From Rhodospirillales bacterium (GTDB lineage: Bacteria > Pseudomonadota > Alphaproteobacteria > Rhodospirillales > Magnetospirillaceae), in contig JACFNC010000004.1 in the NCBI GenBank assembly GCA_019455065.1, positions 124,001-188,000 on the forward strand: a stretch of 64,000 nt of DNA, given 5' to 3'. The stretch's first letter is position 1, and each line of letters starts with the position of its first letter. Position numbers and translations under genes: made by a program. Of this stretch, positions 10,101-20,205 are shown one piece after another. The notes beneath the pieces were generated by a model that worked only from the letters and a program-made list of their open reading frames with translations, had not been told where the DNA came from and searched no databases.

Positions 10101-10624
10101 TCGATGACCGTGTAGCCTGGCTTGAGCGTCGGTGGCGCCCAACGCAGCCCGCTGGCGCTGGCGGCGTCCACCTGCATCATCATCGGCTCGTCGGACGAAG
10201 CCATTGCGGCGAGCTCCGCGCCAGCTTCCGGAGCGGCGGCGAGCTCCGTCTCGATAGTCGGCACATCCGTAAGGACGGCATTGTTCGCGTCGACCGCGTC
10301 GCTCTCCTCGGGGGTGGAGGGGACGGCCAGCGTGTCGGTCGTGCCTTCGACCGGATCGGCCGGCGCCGTCTCCAGGTCTGGCTCAGGCTCGACCTCAACC
10401 TCCTCGTCAACCGGATCGGCGGACGCGTCGGGTTCGTGGGGGGTGAACGGCCACCGATCGGCGAACTGCTCAAAAGAAGGGACTTCGAGATCAAGCAGGG
10501 CTTGCGGGAAGGAGACGTTCGCGGCAGCGAAAGCCTCCTTCAAAGCCGCGAAATCGAATGGCGACTTCGACCAGCTGTCGATGGCCTCATGCCAGGTCTT
10601 GAAGGGATGCGATGATCTACTCAT
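7136..10624 (-). CDS. large secreted beta-helix / RTX calcium-binding protein (type I secretion substrate)
   Basis: A 1162-residue, very acidic protein. Residues 1-60 form an unrecognised N-terminal domain; 61-160 are an acidic low-complexity stretch. Residues about 165-425 look like a right-handed parallel beta-helix of pectin-lyase fold (stacked short strands, VTIQNSLIENV, HGDVFQTHGP). Proline/threonine linkers of repeated TEPAP/TDPAP units (about 437-472 and 679-713) separate RTX blocks at about 484-678, 725-919 and 950-1090, each with GGxGxDxx nonapeptides such as GGKGDDTYIVG and GGAGNDTFVVA. It has no signal peptide, consistent with export by the ABC/HlyD pair encoded just upstream on the same strand. 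An SD AGAGAGGA precedes the ATG. The layout resembles AlgE-type epimerases, but I could not find their catalytic YGFDPHE-type motif, so the activity is unassigned. Confidence 0.88.
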   Translation of the reverse strand: MSRSSHPFKTWHEAIDSWSKSPFDFAALKEAFAAANVSFPQALLDLEVPSFEQFADRWPFTPHEPDASADPVDEEVEVEPEPDLETAPADPVEGTTDTLAVPSTPEESDAVDANNAVLTDVPTIETELAAAPEAGAELAAMASSDEPMMMQVDAASASGLRWAPPTLKPGYTVIDLNKTGSQTYWEFRPDEDVLFIASDSVRTAHRLQTSGGNNIVLVGGEYVPASKATATLYFTNLHGSVHVEGVHINNKNVAQDGIAVYGASGKSPTVTIQNSLIENVNGTRSGTHGDVFQTHGPVGDIRMYNVTGSTNYQGLFIAPQAPTKSATLENVNMRYIPGGDSTTYQYWFLDNANEKPFPISLKNVYTTERSGQSAENSSVWPKAGLGSIGAVRSGDDITWPGLPYDGKVTVGMPPVGDFVKAAEVGLSYDGAISVDPTPVEPAPTEPAPTEPAPTDPTPTDPAPTDPAPTDPAPSGPADSAAPSNWIAGTDGNDVLTGTSGNDQISGRLGDDTMSGGKGDDTYIVGQAGDKVIEKAGEGVDTVVSHTSAYILADNVENLKLEGTGNSSGTGNGLANKITGNAGDNVLDGKGGNDWLAGGAGNDTFVVAKGEGNDTVADFAKGDKVQLNGFAFANFAALQAAMSQSGANVVVDLGGGQSLTLLNVQLGALTAEDFDLGAAPTPPAPTEPAPTEPAPTEPTPTEPAPTDPAPAQPAPSGPADSAAPSNWIAGDDKNNVLTGTSGNDQISGRLGDDTMSGGKGDDTYIVGQAGDKVIEKAGEGVDTVVSHTSAYILADNVENLKLEGTGNSSGTGNGLANKITGNAGDNVLDGKGGNDWLAGGAGNDTFVVAKGEGNDTVADFAKGDKVQLTGFAFQDFAALQAAMSQSGANVVVDLGDGQSLTLLNVQLGSLAAEDFGLAGAPSAPPAEPPAETPAPTFFDLPLSGAIGNWIRGDNANDTLTGTDGNDFVNGKGGIDVMSGGKGDDTYIVSTTADQVVEKPGEGVDTVASWAPTYTLPANVENLWLENWGDQTGIGNEVDNLLAARYGDNSLSGMGGNDILVAGIGTTTMTGGEGNDIFAIRSMAEKGVVVTDFDPAQDLLDLRGLVPAAQLEADPEVSHYVSLAAQGEATVVKVDPTGKGAGEIVATLEGIQPAELADAMHNWL
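7870..9211 (-). repeat. intragenic tandem duplication within the RTX gene (period 723 bp)
   Basis: The segment encoding residues about 472-678 (DNA about 8593-9211) recurs as residues about 713-919 (about 7870-8488), offset by exactly 723 bp or 241 codons. Both copies include the start of the linker, a block of RTX nonapeptides and an alpha/beta spacer. Long stretches are base-for-base identical apart from scattered substitutions, so this is a recent duplication or ongoing gene conversion. Shorter in-phase proline/threonine linker repeats lie at about 8490-8590 and 9210-9320. Confidence 0.9.
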
Positions 10625-10758
10625 CGAATAATCCTCTCTGAAACTCTATACAAAGACGTACAAGGCCGGGGTTGCCTGTGTCTGTTCAGAATTTCCGCTG
10701 TGCCAGTTAACAAAAATTGAAAATGACGAATTTGTAATAACTTACAAGGAAAGAAAAA

Positions 10759-10780
10759 GCCGCGTCATTGCTGGCGCGGC
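10759..10780 (-). terminator. rho-independent terminator after the HlyD-family gene
   Basis: Arms GCCGCG (10759-10764) and CGCGGC (10775-10780) flank a 10-nt loop. On the minus strand TTTTTCTTT follows directly. It lies about 35 bp beyond the stop of the adaptor gene, so the RTX gene downstream probably has its own promoter in the AT-rich stretch 10625-10750. Confidence 0.7.
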
Positions 10781-10813
10781 CAAGTTTTGCGGGGTAGAAA
10801 AACGATCTCTTTA

Positions 10814-12151
10814 TTACTGTTCCTTGAAGGTCCGGGCGAAGCTATCCGTCAACGGTTTGACGAGATATTCGAGTAGCGTCCGTTCTCCCGTCTTGACGAT
10901 CACCTCGGCCGGCATTCCGGGCTGCAATCGATGCTCGCTGAGCAACGCCTGCTGGTCGGGCGGCACCTCCACCCGGGCGGTGTAGTAGGCGAGGTTGGTG
11001 CGCTGGTCCGTGAACCGGTCGGCGGAGACGGTGAGGACATGGCCGGCGATGATCGGGGTGGTTCGTTTGTTGAGGGCCGGGAACCGAACCTCCGCGTCCA
11101 GGCCGTAAGACACCGTTTCGACGTCCGCGGGTGCGACGTGAGCCTCGATCACCAAGCGGTCCTCGGGAACGATCTCCATCAGGTCGGCGCCCGGGGGGAT
11201 CACGCCGCCCGCGGTGAACACCTTGAGGCCTTGGACGGCCCCGGCCACCGGCGCCACAACCGTCAGGCGGCGCACCACGTCCTCTGCCGCCACCACCCGC
11301 TCGGTGAGCTCATTGATTTCCGTCTGAATTTCGCGCAGCTGGGCGACGACGTCCTCGCGGAACTTCTGGCGCAGTTGCATGATCTGGATGCGGGCCTCAC
11401 CAATGCCCTCCTCGGCGCGTGCGATGTCGGCGGCGACCGAGCCCACCTCACCTTCGAGGCGTGCCAGGTCGCGCTCCATCGCCAGGATGCGGGTGCGCGG
11501 GTAGTAGCCCTTGCGGTGCAGCTCGTACAGGCCCGTCAGTTCGTTGTTGTAGAGCTCGATCTGGCGCAACTTGCTGTCCTGCTGCCGGCGGAAGCCGTCG
11601 GCTTGCGTGGTCAACTGGGCGATGCGCTGCTCCAGGATCGCCACCTGGCCGTCCTGCGACCGGCGCCGTTCCTCGAATTGGCTGAGCTGGCCCGCCAGAA
11701 TGTCGTGCACCCGGACGTCGGCGGCGTTGGCGAGGTCCGGCGGAAACGACAGCCTGTCCGCGCCGTCGCGTTCGGCGACGAGGCGGGCCTCGGTGGCGCG
11801 ATCGGCAATCAGCCGGTCGCGCACCATGGCCAGATTGGCGACAGCCTGGGTGTCGTCGAGACGGACCAGGACCTGCCCCGCCGTCACGCTGTCGCCGTCG
11901 CGGACGAGGATTTCCTTGACGATGCCACCCTCGAGATGCTGCACCGTCTTGCGGTTGCTCTCGACGACGAGTACGCCGGGGGCGACGACGGCACTGTCGA
12001 TCGGCGCCAGGGCCGCCCAGGTGCCGAGGCCGCCGAAGGCCAGGGCGATCACGGTGAGGCCCGCCGCGATGGGGCGGGAGAAATCGGCCGAGGCCGGCGG
12101 CACCGTGAGGGGCGCGGGCGCCGGAAAGGCCAGAACGTTTTCTTTGCTCAT
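10814..12151 (-). CDS. type I secretion membrane fusion protein (HlyD/PrtE family)
   Basis: Periplasmic adaptor, 445 residues, that links the ABC exporter to a TolC-like outer-membrane channel (not in the window). It has a short cytoplasmic N-terminus, one membrane segment (about 27-50) and a first lipoyl half with VESNRKTVQHLEGGIVKEI, which is highly typical of PrtE/HlyD proteins. A long alpha-helical hairpin region follows. The second lipoyl half has VVAPVAGAVQGLKVFT, and the C-terminal beta-barrel ends with the LQPGMPAEVIVKTGERTLL motif. The ATG at 12151 lies 9 bp after the ABC transporter stop, so the two are co-transcribed; a terminator follows. Confidence 0.95.
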   Translation of the reverse strand: MSKENVLAFPAPAPLTVPPASADFSRPIAAGLTVIALAFGGLGTWAALAPIDSAVVAPGVLVVESNRKTVQHLEGGIVKEILVRDGDSVTAGQVLVRLDDTQAVANLAMVRDRLIADRATEARLVAERDGADRLSFPPDLANAADVRVHDILAGQLSQFEERRRSQDGQVAILEQRIAQLTTQADGFRRQQDSKLRQIELYNNELTGLYELHRKGYYPRTRILAMERDLARLEGEVGSVAADIARAEEGIGEARIQIMQLRQKFREDVVAQLREIQTEINELTERVVAAEDVVRRLTVVAPVAGAVQGLKVFTAGGVIPPGADLMEIVPEDRLVIEAHVAPADVETVSYGLDAEVRFPALNKRTTPIIAGHVLTVSADRFTDQRTNLAYYTARVEVPPDQQALLSEHRLQPGMPAEVIVKTGERTLLEYLVKPLTDSFARTFKEQ

Positions 12152-12160
12152 GGCAGATAC

Positions 12161-13945
12161 CTATTGGCTGGCCGCGCGGTTCGGCGCCTGGAGCGCCTCT
12201 TGGCGGGGATTGGCGGCGACCACGGTGGGACGCGCCAGGCGCGCCATCACCTCGTCGCGGGGGCCGAAAAACTCGGCGACACCGTCCCGCAGCACCAGGA
12301 TCTTGTCGACGCAGCCCAGGATGTTGAGGCGATGGGTGATGACGACGGTGGTCGTCTTGCGCTCGCGCAAAGCGCCCAACGCCTCCACCAGGGCCTGCTC
12401 GCCGGCGGTGTCGAGATTGGAGTTGGGCTCGTCGAGCACGACCAGGGACGGGTCCCCGTAGATGGCGCGGGCCAACCCGACGCGCTGGCGCTGACCGCCC
12501 GACAGCACGCGGCCGCCCTCGCCGATGCGGGTGTCATATCCGTCCGGCAGATGCAGGATGACGTCGTGGACGCCGGCCTTGCGCGCCGCCAGCACCACGC
12601 CGCCCGGATCGTAGTCCAGGAAGCGGGCGATGTTGTCGGCCACGGTGCCGTCGAAAAGTTCGACGTCTTGCGGCAGATAGCCGATGTGCGGGCCGAGATC
12701 GTCGCTGCGCCAGGCGTGCACGTCGGCGCCGTCAAGGCGCACCGCGCCCGATGCCGCCGGCCAGACGCCGACCAGCAGGCGCGCCAGGGTCGACTTGCCG
12801 GCGGCGCTGGGCCCCACGATGCCGAGCACCTCGCCCGGTTGCAGCGCGAAGGAAACGCCCTTGAGCACCGGCGTCCGGCCGCCGGGCGGCACGACCACGG
12901 CGCGCTCCACCTCGAGGCGTCCCTCCGGCCGTGGCAGCGGCATGGCGGCGGCCGGCGCCGGCACGGCCGCGAGCAGGTCGGACAGGCGCTTGTAGGCGCC
13001 GCGGGCGGCAATGAAATTCTTCCACTGGCCGACCGCAAGCTCGACCGGGGCCAGGGCGCGGCCCATGATGATCGAGGCGGCGATGATGGCGCCGGGAGTG
13101 ATTTCCTGGCGGATGGCCAGCCAGGCGCCGGCGCCCAGAACCAGGCTTTGCAGGAACAGGCGCACGAACTTGGACAGCGCCATCAGGGTGCCGCTGCGGT
13201 CGGCGGCCAGTTGCTGGCGCGCCATCGCGCGCTCATGGCGCTCCATCCAGCGCCGCGCCATGCCGGGCATCATGCCCATCGCCGACAAGACCTCGGCGTT
13301 GCGCAGGCTGGTTTCCGCGAAGGCCCCCGCGGCGATGGATTCGCCCATGGCCTCGCGCAGCAGCCGGCGGGTCGAGAACTCGTTGATCAGCGCCAGGCCG
13401 AAAATGATCACGGCGCCGGCCAGCGACACCAGGCCAAGCAGCGGGTGAAGGATGAAGGCGACGGCGATGAACAGCGGCGCCCAGGGCGCGTCGCACAGGA
13501 CTTGCACGCCGGCGCCCGAGGCGAACTCGCGTAGCGTGTCGAGGTCGCGCAGGGGCTGGCCGTGCGCGCCGCCGGGACTGCTCAGGCTGCGCTGGAAGAC
13601 GGCGCCGAAGACGCGGGCGCCCAGATGACGGTCGATGCGCGCTCCCGTTCGCACCAGAACGCGCGAGCGCACCAGTTCGAGCGCGGCAAGCACGGCCAGC
13701 AGGCCGCCGGCGATGACGGTGAGCATGACCAGGGTCGCCTCGCTGCGGCTGGTCAGCACGCGGTCATAGACCTGCAGCATGTACAGCGGCGAGACGAACA
13801 AAAGCAGATTGGCGAACAGGCTGAAGAGGACGGTGGCGTTGAAGCCCTTGCGGCAGGCGGCCAGGGCGCCACGGATGCTCACCGCGTCGCTTTGCGCCGG
13901 GGCGGCCGGCGGACGCCCGCTCTCGCGAGTGTGTGTGGATGACAC
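12161..13945 (-). CDS. type I secretion ABC transporter (PrtD family)
   Basis: Inner-membrane permease/ATPase, 594 residues, that energises export of the RTX substrate. The transmembrane domain (about 30-300) begins with VLFSLFANLLLFVSPLYMLQVYDRV, a strong family signature of PrtD-type exporters. There is no N-terminal peptidase (C39) or C39-like domain. The nucleotide-binding domain has Walker A GPSAAGKS (378-385), the Q-loop LPQDVELF, the signature LSGGQRQRVGLARA and Walker B LVVLDEPNSNLD, with the switch histidine in VVITHR. It starts with GTG at 13945, preceded by AAAGGA. It is first in the minus-strand order ABC, adaptor, substrate. Confidence 0.95.
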   Translation of the reverse strand: MSSTHTRESGRPPAAPAQSDAVSIRGALAACRKGFNATVLFSLFANLLLFVSPLYMLQVYDRVLTSRSEATLVMLTVIAGGLLAVLAALELVRSRVLVRTGARIDRHLGARVFGAVFQRSLSSPGGAHGQPLRDLDTLREFASGAGVQVLCDAPWAPLFIAVAFILHPLLGLVSLAGAVIIFGLALINEFSTRRLLREAMGESIAAGAFAETSLRNAEVLSAMGMMPGMARRWMERHERAMARQQLAADRSGTLMALSKFVRLFLQSLVLGAGAWLAIRQEITPGAIIAASIIMGRALAPVELAVGQWKNFIAARGAYKRLSDLLAAVPAPAAAMPLPRPEGRLEVERAVVVPPGGRTPVLKGVSFALQPGEVLGIVGPSAAGKSTLARLLVGVWPAASGAVRLDGADVHAWRSDDLGPHIGYLPQDVELFDGTVADNIARFLDYDPGGVVLAARKAGVHDVILHLPDGYDTRIGEGGRVLSGGQRQRVGLARAIYGDPSLVVLDEPNSNLDTAGEQALVEALGALRERKTTTVVITHRLNILGCVDKILVLRDGVAEFFGPRDEVMARLARPTVVAANPRQEALQAPNRAASQ

Positions 13946-14221
13946 TCTCGTTCCTTTGCTCCGTTGAACCGAGTGCCACCGACGCTAGAGGGCGTCTCTT
14001 AATTAGGTGTTAAGACAAAAGTGGAAGACGGCCTGATACCAAAGCAATAGGGGAGCAAAAAAGAGTTAGTGACCGCGTCGCAACACTGTGGCCAGCGCCA
14101 GGTTGCTTGCGTGTATTTGCTAAGCGCCTTACCGAATACGGCGACATTGTGCGAGCAATGTGATTCTATTTCGTAAATAACACCGGTGGCCGGCCGCGAA
14201 ACCGTGCCGCGCAAATGAAAA
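13946..14221. other. AT-richer intergenic region upstream of the type I secretion genes
   Basis: No gene is recognised. Composition is clearly less GC-rich than the neighbours (for example TTAATTAGGTGTTAAGAC near 14000). It probably holds the promoter of the minus-strand secretion operon, and the grxD terminator marks its right end. No operator was identified. Confidence 0.45.
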
Positions 14222-14240
14222 GGGCCGCCCAGGGCGGCCC
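14222..14240 (-). terminator. rho-independent terminator of grxD
   Basis: The 9-bp arms GGGCCGCCC and GGGCGGCCC are separated by a single base, so the effective loop takes bases from the stem. The stem is flanked by AAA/TTT extensions. On the minus strand TTTTCATTT follows. It lies about 27 bp past the grxD stop codon. Confidence 0.75.
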
Positions 14241-14267
14241 TTTCGGCAGCCTTTCGGCGCGCGGTTC

Positions 14268-14597
14268 CTACGACAGCACGCCCTTGCTTTTCAACAGGTC
14301 CTGCAACTCACCGGAAGCGGCCATCTCGCGCACGATGTCGCACCCGCCCACGAACTCGCCCTTGACGTAGAGTTGGGGGATGGTCGGCCAGTTGGTGAAT
14401 TGCTTGATGCCGTCCCGCAGGCCGGGGTCCATCAGCACGTCAATGCCTTTGAACTTTACCCCGAGATCGGTCAGCACCTGGACCACGGCGGCGGAGAATC
14501 CGCATTGGGGAAACATCGGGGTGCCCTTCATGAACACGACCACCGGATTATCGGTGATGTCCTGCTTGATACGGTCGAATACCGGATTGTCGGTCAT
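14268..14597 (-). CDS. grxD: monothiol glutaredoxin, Grx4/Grx5 type
   Basis: CGFS-type glutaredoxin, 109 residues, that carries [2Fe-2S] clusters with glutathione and usually pairs with BolA in iron-sulfur trafficking and iron sensing. The active motif CGFS is at 32-35 after VVVFMKGTPMFPQ. The glutathione-binding segments WPTIPQLYVKGEFVGGCDI and the C-terminal helix are complete. The ATG at 14597 has an AAGAGA-like SD; the frame extends further upstream but without family similarity. bolA lies 2.4 kb upstream on the same strand, separated by a chemoreceptor gene, whereas the two are usually adjacent in related genomes. Cytoplasmic. Confidence 0.95.
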   Translation of the reverse strand: MTDNPVFDRIKQDITDNPVVVFMKGTPMFPQCGFSAAVVQVLTDLGVKFKGIDVLMDPGLRDGIKQFTNWPTIPQLYVKGEFVGGCDIVREMAASGELQDLLKSKGVLS

Positions 14598-14771
14598 TCT
14601 CTTTCCTCGTTCTCTCGGTTGCCCGTCGGCGGCCCGGCTTGAAATCGTCAGATGGAGCCTTGTGGCCGAGCCCCATGTCCTGGCCGGCGGTCCCTGCCAC
14701 GGCGACACGAATATATTAGCGCTTCCCTGGGAATAACAAGTAGAGGCTTGGTCGCATATCGCCCATCTCCG

Positions 14772-16784
14772 TCAGGTAGACCGCACCTGGTCGAGGAAGG
14801 ATCGGGTCAGCTTCTGCAGGTTTTCCGCTTCCTGAGAGAGCGAGCGGGCGGACTCGAGAACCTCTTCGGCCGCATCGCCCGTGGCCGCCGCCGTTTCGTG
14901 CACCAGCTTGATGCTGGACGACACTTCGCGGGTTCCCGTCGCCGCCTGATTGACGTTGCGGGCGATTTCGCGGGTGGCCGCGCCTTGTTGCTCGACGGCC
15001 GCTGCGATCGCCGCCGCGATCTCGTTGAGTTGCCCGATGCGCCCGGCGATGGTCTGAATGATGCCGATGGCGTCGCGGGTGGCCGACTGGACCATGCCGA
15101 TCTGGGTCTCGATCTCGCTGGTGGCTCGCGCCGTCTGGCCGGCAAGGCCCTTGACCTCCGAGGCGACGACGGCGAACCCCTTGCCGGCCTCGCCGGCGCG
15201 CGCCGCCTCGATCGTGGCGTTGAGGGCCAGCAGATTGGTCTGGCCGGCGATGGCGTTGATCAGCGACACCACTTCGCCGATACGCGACGAGGCCTCGCCC
15301 AGGCTCTGCACGAGCTCATTGGTGCGTCCGGCCTCCTCGACGGCGCTTGTGGCGATGTCGGCAGATTGGCCGACCTGTTGCGCGATCTCGGCGATCGAGG
15401 CCGACAATTCCTCGGCGGCGCTGGCGACCGTCTGGACATTGTTCGACGTTTGCTCGGCGGCGGCGGCGACGGCCGCCGTCTGCTCGCCGGCGCGTTCCGC
15501 CGAACCGCTCATGGTCTGGGCGGTTCCGCCCAGTTGCGCCGAGGCGTCGGCTACCTTGCCGATGGTGGTGGCGACGGTGCGCTCGAAATCGTCGGCGAGC
15601 GACCGCATCATCAGTCGCTGCTCCTCTTCGTTCCGCCGCCGTTCCTCCTCACGCTCCGCGTCGAGTGCGGCGGTGCGTTCCATGTTCTTACGGAAGACCT
15701 CGACGGCCGCCGCCATCCGCCCGACCTCGTCGCGGCGATTGGCGGCAGGTATTTCGACGGCGGTGTCGCCCTCGGCCAGCGTCGTCATGGCCTTTGTCAT
15801 GGCGACGATCGGGCGGGCGATCATGCCGCCGACGATCCAGGTGGCGGCCAGCCCGAGAACCACGGCCAAGGCGCTGGCCATCAAGGTGATCAGGCGGGCA
15901 TCGGCGACCCGGCTTAGGGTATGTTCGCCCAGTTGGGTTTGCGCGGTTTCCGTGGTCGTGATGAAGGTGGCCGCGGCCTCGCTCATCTTGGGAACCAGCG
16001 GATCGAGCTTCTTGTCGAGAATGTCGTCGCGGGCCACGATCGCGCGTTTGCCCTGCTCGAAGGCCGACATGTACTCGTCGAGCTGCTGCGCCGCTTCGCC
16101 GCTCAGCCACTTCAGGGTGGCGTCGGTGAAGTCGTTGGTCCGGTTCTGGAACTGCTCGCGGGTGATGGCGAGGCCGCTGCCCCCGATGCGCATCGAGCCC
16201 GGATCGGAGGTCATGAGGAAGTTCTGCACGTCGGATTGCGCGCGCATGTAATTCTGTAAGACGATGCCCAGGTCGTAGGCCAGTTGATCCATGTTCAGGC
16301 TGTCCGCCGTCTGCATCATGGTCGTCATGTTCTCGTTGAACAGGGGGCCGGCGGTGCTGAGGCGGCCCATGGCCTGGCTGCGCACGCGCTGCATGTCGAC
16401 CAGTTCCTGGAAAGCGGCGCGATAGGCGTCGAGATCAACTTGCAAGGCCTCGGCGATCCCTCGGCGTTCCGCGTCCACCGTTTCCGCCGCCAGCGAATCG
16501 AGCAGGCTCTTCGTGGTCTCGATACGCGCAAGCACCTCCTTCCGGCTTTCATCCTCGCCGGAAATGACGAAATGCTTCATCGCGATCGAGGTGTTGAGCA
16601 ATTCGGCCTGGAACCGCGCGGCCTTGCTGGCTTGGGTCACCATCGCGCTGTAGTCGGTGAAAGAAGTCCGTAAATTGCCCAGACTAACCACCGCGACGCC
16701 GCAAATAACCCCGACCAGGGCGAGGACGAGCAGGAAGCCGAACGAAATCTTGGCGGAAATACCTAGCCCTACGGTTGCTTTCAC
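14772..16784 (-). CDS. methyl-accepting chemotaxis protein
   Basis: Transmembrane chemoreceptor, 670 residues. It has a short cytoplasmic tail, TM1 (about 12-35), a wholly helical periplasmic sensor of roughly 260 residues resembling HBM-type bimodular sensors, TM2 (about 298-322), a HAMP domain (about 322-375) and a long cytoplasmic coiled coil. The signalling hairpin at about 505-545 contains the near-invariant [20 protein letters not shown], followed by [12 protein letters not shown]. No CheR-binding pentapeptide is seen at the C-terminus. The ligand is unknown. It starts with GTG at 16784 with AGGGGTG upstream. Its place between bolA and grxD is unusual; no other che genes are nearby. Confidence 0.93.
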   Translation of the reverse strand: MKATVGLGISAKISFGFLLVLALVGVICGVAVVSLGNLRTSFTDYSAMVTQASKAARFQAELLNTSIAMKHFVISGEDESRKEVLARIETTKSLLDSLAAETVDAERRGIAEALQVDLDAYRAAFQELVDMQRVRSQAMGRLSTAGPLFNENMTTMMQTADSLNMDQLAYDLGIVLQNYMRAQSDVQNFLMTSDPGSMRIGGSGLAITREQFQNRTNDFTDATLKWLSGEAAQQLDEYMSAFEQGKRAIVARDDILDKKLDPLVPKMSEAAATFITTTETAQTQLGEHTLSRVADARLITLMASALAVVLGLAATWIVGGMIARPIVAMTKAMTTLAEGDTAVEIPAANRRDEVGRMAAAVEVFRKNMERTAALDAEREEERRRNEEEQRLMMRSLADDFERTVATTIGKVADASAQLGGTAQTMSGSAERAGEQTAAVAAAAEQTSNNVQTVASAAEELSASIAEIAQQVGQSADIATSAVEEAGRTNELVQSLGEASSRIGEVVSLINAIAGQTNLLALNATIEAARAGEAGKGFAVVASEVKGLAGQTARATSEIETQIGMVQSATRDAIGIIQTIAGRIGQLNEIAAAIAAAVEQQGAATREIARNVNQAATGTREVSSSIKLVHETAAATGDAAEEVLESARSLSQEAENLQKLTRSFLDQVRST

Positions 16785-16923
16785 TGGGCACCCCTGTACA
16801 TTTTTGAGTTAATCCCCAGAAATGATAGGTCGATAGGGGTGTTATTCGCAATCAACAAGACACTTATGCGTTGAGTATTAGAACTTTCGTCGAGGGCTTT
16901 TTGGAACCGCAAAAAGGAGCGTC

Positions 16924-16944
16924 GTGCCGCAGAAAAGACGGCAC
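16924..16944 (-). terminator. possible terminator after bolA
   Basis: Arms GTGCCG and CGGCAC enclose a 9-nt loop about 55 bp beyond the bolA stop. The T-run on the minus strand (CTCCTTTTT) begins several bases after the stem, so strength is doubtful. It would separate purL-bolA from the chemoreceptor gene. Confidence 0.35.
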
Positions 16945-17000
16945 TGGCCCTGGCCGGTTGGTTCGGAGGGGGAGGTCGGGCGCCGAGGCGCGCTCGGATA

Positions 17001-17249
17001 TCAGTATTGCGGGGCGTCTTCCGGAAGGGCGGTCTGGAGGGCCAGGGCATGCAGTTCGCCGCCCATCTTTCCGCGCAGGGCGGCATAGACCATCTGGTGC
17101 TGCTGCACCCGGCTCTTACCCCGGAACGCCTCGGACACGACGAGGGCGGCGTAGTGGTCGCCGTCGCCGCGCAGGTCCTCGATGATGACCCGGGCGTCGG
17201 GCAGGCTCTCCTTGATCATCTCCTCGATGACGTGGGCATCCATTGCCAT
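17001..17249 (-). CDS. bolA: BolA family protein
   Basis: Small BolA-like partner of monothiol glutaredoxins, 82 residues, involved in iron-sulfur cluster handling. The class II KH-like fold is evident from IEEMIKESLPDARVIIEDLRGDGDHYAALVVS, with the conserved histidine, and from the helix containing SRVQQHQMVYAALRGKMGGELHALAL. The ATG at 17249 has a GAGGAG SD; a second methionine two codons later is possible. It lies 12 bp after the purL stop on the same strand, so it is co-transcribed with purL. This purL-bolA arrangement is standard in alphaproteobacteria. Confidence 0.95.
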   Translation of the reverse strand: MAMDAHVIEEMIKESLPDARVIIEDLRGDGDHYAALVVSEAFRGKSRVQQHQMVYAALRGKMGGELHALALQTALPEDAPQY

Positions 17250-17261
17250 GTTACTTCTCCT

Positions 17262-19466
<2,205 letters not shown>

Positions 19467-20205
19467 GAGAATGCCTCCACCGCACCGCACGTGGTATCTG
19501 CCCGGCGTTCCGGCATGCTTCCGCGGTGCGGAGCATTAGATACGACCGGGTTCGGCGAAGGGCAAGCGCGGAAAGCCGCATTCGAGTGATGCTGGTCATA
19601 GCTCTCGAGTCAGGCAATCCTGCCAAATCATAATCACAAGGCGGTCGGGTATGTCCGTCGCCCGTGGCCTGCGGTTTCCTGCAAGAGACGTCTGTGAGTG
19701 GCAATTCCGCCAGCGGCACCGATCAGTATAGTTCTAGAGTGTGGCAATTAAGGCAGCCGGCATGGTTGCCAACCAGCTGAATTCCAAGGGGTTTGCGCGA
19801 GGTGATATAGTTCTCCCATGGAAAGAGGATTCTCGGATGGCAAATCATCGGCAGCCGCGCTGGGGTCGGCGCCGGTGGTGGAGATCGGCTCCGTTGGCGC
19901 CACATTTCCCGCAGAGCGGGTGGCGGGTATTACCTCGCTCACCAAGAGACGGCTGCTTGCCTGTGCGGGAACGAATTCTCGCCAGCCGGTTCTGTTGAGG
20001 AGTGCTTGCGACGGTTGCGGCCGGGTTATGTGTTCTCGAGGACATTCTCGCTTTTGCGCACGTTTGAAATACTCCGCTTGCAAAACGGCTCGTCGCTCCA
20101 GCAGACTTCGAGAGGCGCCAAAAAATTTTGGGTCGTCTTAAGGACTGCCTGACGCCAATGGGAGCACCATCGCGGACAGAGGGCCTGTGTTGAGGGGGCA
20201 ACCCG
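19467..20205. other. long intergenic region between purL and the GDPD-like gene
   Basis: About 740 bp between divergent genes, with visibly lower GC than its surroundings. Several open frames of 85-122 codons cross it on both strands, the longest being plus 19818-20141 and minus 19845-20213; none shows a recognisable family, codon bias or a good RBS. It must hold the purL promoter and the promoter of the 20206-23680 operon. A GAGGGGG SD sits just before 20206. A decayed gene remnant is possible but not demonstrable by eye. Confidence 0.45.

Noticed and set aside
6944-10615. A 1223-codon plus-strand open frame opposite the RTX gene
   Set aside because: It mirrors the GC-rich repeats of the minus-strand RTX gene, has no family features, and conflicts with the clear RTX nonapeptides, RBS and terminator on the minus strand.
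10931-13534. An 867-codon plus-strand open frame across hlyD and the ABC transporter
   Set aside because: Antisense shadow in high-GC DNA; both minus-strand genes have complete domain motifs and good starts.
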